DNA of 64,000 nt from Tanytarsus gracilentus (Eukaryota > Arthropoda > Insecta > Diptera > Chironomidae): NCBI GenBank assembly GCA_038502055.1, contig JAXRKN010000035.1:934501-998500 (forward strand), in the 5' to 3' direction. A program made the translations under genes and the position numbers. The notes beneath the pieces were generated by a model that was given only the letters and a program-made list of their open reading frames with translations, ran no database searches and had not been told where the DNA came from. Positions 59,342 to 64,000 of this stretch are shown in pieces (the first letter of the stretch is position 1; each line of letters opens with the position of its first letter).

Positions 59342-62205
59342 TTAAAATCTTGGAAATACAAATGGATCAAAATTAGGACGCTCAAATGGAATGACAGTCA
59401 AAAGATTTTTTGTGTCGCTGAGTTTCTCAATCACGTTTTTGTTGTCGGTTTCAATTTTGAGTTTAATTTTTGATCCGACATCTTTGAATGTCTCCACGTT
59501 TTCATCGGTCATTGGATCGTCACATCGAAGATATATTTCCTGGATTTTGTGGCAGACTTCAAAAATTTTCTCAAAATCAACCTTGGTCAAATTTTTGTTT
59601 GACATTTTGACGCGAGTTAGATTCGGACAGCAGCGAATGATTTTGACACACTCATCAGCTGTGAAACCCCAACAAATAGTTAATCTCTCGAGTCGATTGA
59701 ACTTAAAAGTTGGCTGAAGCTCTTCTGTTGAGAATCCACTGCTTAATTTAAGGAACTTTAACTTTGGCAAGTTTGATAGCAAGCGGAGAAATTCGAGCTG
59801 TTTTCTTCCTGGCAGATTAACACTGAGAACTTCGAGCATTTCACAGCATTGAAAAAGTTTCTCAAAATATTCGAAATCATCATCTGTACTGTAAATTGTG
59901 AGATTCTTCACTGTTATTTTCTTGAGCTTCTGTATTTGACCATGATGACGACGAAATTCGAAAATTTTGTCCAGATTCATTTCGAAGTACAAATAATTTG
60001 CGATTTCATCATCAAACTCCTTCACTTGGAGCGTTAAATTTTTCAGCGATGACTGTTGATATTTCAAGAATGGCAGAAATGATGATCGAAGAGGTTTGTT
60101 GACGCCAGTGAGCTCGAATGTTTCCAGCTGACTTTTGATCTTCATAATTTCATCCGTGTAGAAATGTTGCAAAGTCAAGTGTTTGAGTTTATCGCAAGTC
60201 TGAAGAAATAAGCAAAAGTTCCTTTCATCGTCGTGTCGCCAAATATCATCAAACGCTTCGAAAATTTCAATTTTATGGGATCGAATTTTTGGAAGGAGCA
60301 TAAAAGCACTAGTGACAATATTCAGGTGAGTCAAATTTGGTAAATCGACTTTTGTGTCATCTTGCTTGCCCCAATCAGTCTTGACTCGAGCAAATAAAGT
60401 TGTTAAGTTCTGAAACTTATTCACGATCTCGATCACATCAACGGAATTTAAATGAACGATGAAGATTTTATTAACAGCAGTAAGTTGATTGATGTCTTTC
60501 ACAAATTCGATGATTTTGTTCCTTTTTCTGTTATAAGTTTGTTCTAGATGGAGATTTTGATAAGGCAGCTTCATCCAAGGTCTTCCTTCGACGTTGTCAA
60601 AGTTGATACGAAGAGTGAGCTTTCGCATCAACGATGGAGTGGTCGTGATGATGTCACGCCAGCTAATTAGAATTTTAAATTGAATTGATTGATTGATTGA
60701 TTTGATTGATTGATGACTGAGAGGTAGCGCGTTGGAGTTACCAAGGAGACGCAAACCATGCAGAACTCTTAAGATTTCTCTTAAGAATAGAGTATAAATA
60801 CCCCTTTTTTCCCCCTCAACAGCAGGCGTCCCCGCGGGAATCGCCCACCTCGGGAGCTGCAACACACGTCTTGAAAAAGACGCACTAGCGATCGAATTAC
60901 CCCTCTCAGAGTTTAAATGTTAGTCGTCATGGAACGTCAAGCGGAATTTCCCAATCAAGACGCCGTAATCCATGACGTAATAAATTGTCATTGTGAATTC
61001 ACAATTGTGGGTTAGTTAAATAAATCAAAGGTGGTTAAGGCGGCATTGTATAAAAGTTACCGTCACTACAACCGTCCTCAGCCCTGACAAGCTGTTAGGA
61101 ACTGGCCCACCCACATTACAAAACAAACAAACATAAAACATAAATTTATGAAGTCCAAATTCAAACCAATTGTATAAAAGTTTGGTTTATCATCTCCCTT
61201 CCTCCATCTAATCTAGTTGATTAGCATGGGATGTACAGGTCATTCAAGTTTCGTCCGTAAGTACTCACTACTTTCTTCCTCAACTGGTCACTAAGATTAA
61301 CAGTTGGTTTTGTTGGATACCAACGAATACGAGATCAAAATGACATTAACTTGATAAAAATAACATTAATGTAATACCCCATATTTCTCCCCCTAAGTTA
61401 ATTAAATTTTTCTATCAACTATTTGACTGAATCTACGTTTCTTTTATTCAAAACAACTAAAAATTCATTTTTTGCGAAAAACCATCCAAATGCGCTTATT
61501 TCCCCCTGTTTAAGTTAATTAAGTTTTCTCTATCAACTATCTGACTGAATCTCTGTCTCTATTCAAAACAATTCAAAAATATAATTTTTATACAAAAAAA
61601 AAAAAACACCCGAATGCGCTTATTTTCCCCTGGTTAAGTTAATTAAATTTTCTCTATCAACTCTTTAACTGAATGATTTGAAAAATTCAATTAAAATAAA
61701 TAAATAAATAAATTCCTTCACTGATACCCATGAAGAAAATATTTGGAGAGAGTTACTCTCCGAAGTGAGAATGAGCGAGAGAGAAAAAAAAATATGAAGT
61801 GAAATTCTAAGAATTTGATTTCACAATAAAAAAAAATTTCACTCATTTCCACTTCCTTACGTAATTTAAACACTTAAACTCGATGAATTTGATGGTGATG
61901 ACACACTTAGGAACACATTTAAAATATATTAATGATGATAAAAACACTTTAAACAGGATAAATTAATATTTATTTGACGAGGTTAAAAATCGCGATGGTG
62001 TTCGGTTTACTGTCCGGATAAAACCCCAATTAGAATTTTAAATTGAATTAAGTGAAAAGTTAAAAAATAATTCTTAAAATTGCGACATTTTTGAGAAAAG
62101 TTTTAAATTTTCTTACTTTTCGCAAGAGTTTGCTGCATTCTCGATGTCCTTCGAACTCAACAAGTTGAAAATGTCAATCCAATTGTCTTCTGATAACTTT
62201 TCCAT
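59342..62205 (-). CDS. F-box/LRR protein B, two exons, 469 aa
   Basis: Join 62205-62117, 60662-59342. The donor is GTAAGA and the acceptor ATTAG, with the same exon phase as gene A. The spliced start MEKLSEDNWIDIFNLLSSKD, then IENAANSCENWRDI, is an F-box; FBXL-type leucine-rich repeats follow (e.g. FNRLERLTICWGFT, CCPNLTRVKMSNKNLTK). It is the close tandem paralogue of gene A but lacks A's Tyr-rich tail, ending PNFDPFVFPRF. The intron is 1,454 bp against 102 bp in A, because a retroelement sits in it. An open frame continues from exon 2 into the intron up to 60,865, but the matching F-box exon 1.45 kb upstream gives the better start. Probable SCF substrate receptor. Confidence 0.82.
60665..60686 (+). 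repeat. 22-bp target-site duplication, copy 1
   Basis: It starts AATTAGAATTTT and ends AAATTGAATT. It is identical to 62,028-62,049, and its minus-strand end lies two bases from exon 2 of gene B. Confidence 0.8.
60687..62027 (-). mobile_element. Non-LTR-type retroelement insertion in the gene B intron, 1.34 kb
   Basis: The insert is flanked by identical 22-bp copies (60,665-60,686 and 62,028-62,049) of the original intron sequence. On the minus strand it ends at 60,687 with a TCAA simple-repeat tail, preceded by CTCCAACGCGCTACCTCTCA. A long target duplication plus a simple-repeat tail points to target-primed reverse transcription. Its 5' half has about 120-bp tandem subrepeats (61,385-61,680). 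No reverse transcriptase is encoded, so it is a non-autonomous or 5'-truncated copy. A related 59-bp tail fragment lies at 36,497-36,555. Confidence 0.7.
61385..61680. repeat. ~120-bp tandem subrepeats, 2.3 copies
   Basis: AAGTTAATTAA followed by TCTATCAACT and TGACTGAAT starts at 61,395, 61,512 and 61,636 (spacing 117 and 124 bp). Two full copies also share ATGCGCTTATTTCCCC. They lie inside the retroelement. Confidence 0.8.
62028..62049 (+). repeat. 22-bp target-site duplication, copy 2
   Basis: Identical to 60,665-60,686; marks the 5' side of the retroelement insertion in the intron of F-box/LRR gene B. Confidence 0.8.
62117..62205 (-). CDS. F-box exon of F-box/LRR gene B
   Basis: This 89-bp exon from ATG 62,205 encodes MEKLSEDNWIDIFNLLSSKD and the rest of the F-box helices, then a GTAAGA donor. 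It differs from the gene A exon at only a few codons and has the same two-base phase, which ties it to the LRR exon 1.45 kb downstream. Confidence 0.82.
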
Positions 62206-62430
62206 GACTTTAAATCAGTTTTTTCGCGATAATTAAGTTTTGATATTTTTTCAAAATAAACAATGCGTTTTAAAATGCGCGGGAAAAATTCAAATTTTGC
62301 AGAAAGGGCGGGAAAATTTAAAAATGAAACTCACCACAAAATCAGTCGATCGTGGTGAAGATTTTATGAAGGGGGAAATTTTAATTTTCTTAAATTAGTT
62401 TTCACATTAGTTAAGTCCGTGATTTTTGCT
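62206..62430 (-). promoter_or_regulatory. Upstream block of gene B, with two E2F-like sites
   Basis: Duplicate of the block upstream of gene A. TTTCCCGC occurs twice on the minus strand (62,286-62,279 and 62,315-62,308), the second inside a segment absent from gene A. The flanking CGCATTTTAAAACGCATTG-like sequence is shared by both genes. Confidence 0.45.
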
Positions 62431-64000
62431 AATTATTTCAAAATTGTTTAAATTTTGGATTAAAAAAAATTAAAAAATATAAAACACATGCAGATCGATT
62501 AATTATCCTCAACTACAATTGCATCGAATATAAATAAATCTTTTATATGTTTTTAATACTTTTTTACGATTTTATCTTTGATCTCGTTCGATCGCGGTAT
62601 TGAGTGTTGCTATAGCTAGTTAAATATAACTCCATTCAGAAGCAGGTATAAAAATAAAAAAAATAACAAGTGTGTTTAGGAAAAAAATGAGAAGCAAAAT
62701 TTATTTTTTCATGAAACAGTTAATGAGATTTTTTTTTATATATTGGCAATAAAAAGTTTTCATTTAAAAAATCTTTAATGAGATTTGACGCAAATTATTT
62801 GAATTAAAAAAAAATAAAGAAATATTTTTAAAAATTAATCAATTAAAAAATTAAATTTCAAAATTTTTAATCTATTTTTTAAAACTCAAAATTTAAAATT
62901 ATATTTTTTAGTTAAAAATTTCAATTTTCTTCCATAATTGCTAATTTTTTAAAAATCATATTCTCCAAAAATAAGAAAAATTCTTAAAAAGTAAATTTTC
63001 AAAAAAAATAAAATTTTTAATTCCAAAATTGAATTTTTCTCACATTTTCAATCAAATCACTTCCATTTCAATTTTTTAATTAAATTTTCCCCTCATCAAT
63101 TAACAACCCAATTAAACCGCACTCAAACGTCTCCACTAGATTTACATGCATTAGAGATTAATTTTATCCTCGTAATATTAAAAAAAATAAATAAATTTTT
63201 TAACGATCGCATCAAAACCGTGATTTATATCGAGTCGTAAAATAAATTCCATCAATTATGCAATTTGAGTTGTTTTCGAATGAAAGTGAGGAGAGAGAAA
63301 AAAAATTAAATTACCCGCGACCGCGTGTGTGGCCCTAGAAAAAAAATAAAATTACCTCGTCAATTAGCAAAACCTGAAGAGACTTCGTGACGTTTTCACC
63401 GAATCGCTTTTAATTTAACGGAATTATTTTTCAATTAAGAACTGGAAAAAAATTGCAACACGGCTTTATGAGGAGAGAAAGTGACAGCAATTTATCATCG
63501 TTGTGCTTCTTTTTTAAAAAGCGACTCGAGAAAGTGAAAAAGTCAAAAAAAAACCTTTTCGAAGGTCGCCGTAATTCGAAAAGTGCAAAGCTTCAATCTT
63601 GATTAGCATCTCAGTTGATGTGCTTTGAACTCTTCAATGTCAATGTGATGGCTTAATAATAAAAAGCCAACCATCGTCACGATCGTCCAACTATGGGTGT
63701 CGATTTCAATTGGATGCGAGCTAATTTATGGTTTCATTACGTCAAGTCAATTTTTATGGGCCAGTAAAGGATGAAAATTTATGGTAGATTAACTTAAAGG
63801 AGCTCGAAGGTTTTTCGTAATTAATGGATGGCTTCTTGAAAAATGTTTTGAATGCCCTCGTGACTCTTTAACATTCCACGCTCGTCGATCGTTCAATTAG
63901 GAGAAAAAAAAGTCTTCAAAATTTGATTTTTTCGTCATTAATCAATTTTTTTTGTATTTGGAAATTGAAATTTATTTAAATTAGTCAATTATGAAGGAAT
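62431..64000. other. AT-rich right end of the window, no recognised gene
   Basis: Positions 62,690-63,090 are a very AT-rich patch. 63,200-63,900 is more complex but shows no long open frame, splice-linked exon or RNA gene that can be supported. Confidence 0.5.

Noticed and set aside
60663..60865. N-terminal extension of F-box/LRR protein B read straight through the intron
   Set aside because: The stretch lies in the inserted element and intron, crosses a clean acceptor shared with gene A, and lacks the F-box. The exon at 62,205 gives the expected domain. It is kept only as a possible alternative start.
60990..61005. 16-bp perfect palindrome ATTGTGAATTCACAAT
   Set aside because: It resembles an operator, but it lies within a retroelement in a eukaryotic intron and nothing links it to regulation.

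Overview
The window looks like nuclear DNA of a dipteran insect, most likely a nematoceran midge. It is strongly AT-rich, has many short introns (51-138 bp) beside two large ones, and its main gene can be followed exon by exon as the insect protocadherin-15 orthologue Cad99C. No prokaryotic or viral genome structure was seen.

Layout. (1) 1,169-17,663, minus strand: a complete seven-exon Cad99C gene. It includes a short signal-peptide exon and a last exon that ends in a PDZ-binding tail. An 8.7-kb third intron holds AT-rich repeat arrays and a 0.8-kb repetitive element. (2) 21,074-24,646, plus strand: two tandem genes for secreted leucine-rich-repeat proteins with C-terminal coiled coils and shared cysteine spacing. 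A small gene for a basic secreted peptide faces them on the minus strand (24,761-25,090). (3) 25.1-52.8 kb: a long stretch with no recognisable gene. It holds two hAT-type MITE-like copies, an 89-bp direct duplication, a 0.75-kb element with minisatellites, a tiny retrotransposon 3'-end insertion, and a 1.4-kb foldback element with a 9-bp target duplication. (4) 52,814-62,205, minus strand: two paralogous F-box/LRR genes. Each has a short F-box exon, a large LRR exon and a duplicated upstream block with E2F-like sites. The intron of the second gene carries a 1.34-kb non-LTR-type insertion flanked by a 22-bp duplication. (5) 62.4-64 kb: AT-rich sequence with no recognised gene.

Functionally, Cad99C is a microvillus/tip-link type cadherin. 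The LRR pair is predicted to be extracellular and may oligomerise through coiled coils, as mosquito LRIM/APL1 proteins do (architecture only). The F-box pair probably supplies SCF ubiquitin-ligase substrate receptors. The spacers show two recurring patterns: AT-rich patches, each built from its own short degenerate motif, and a dispersed module of the type GGGTGTCAGACATTTTGCCC that occurs at least nine times.

All calls come from reading the sequence. No database search or alignment program was run.
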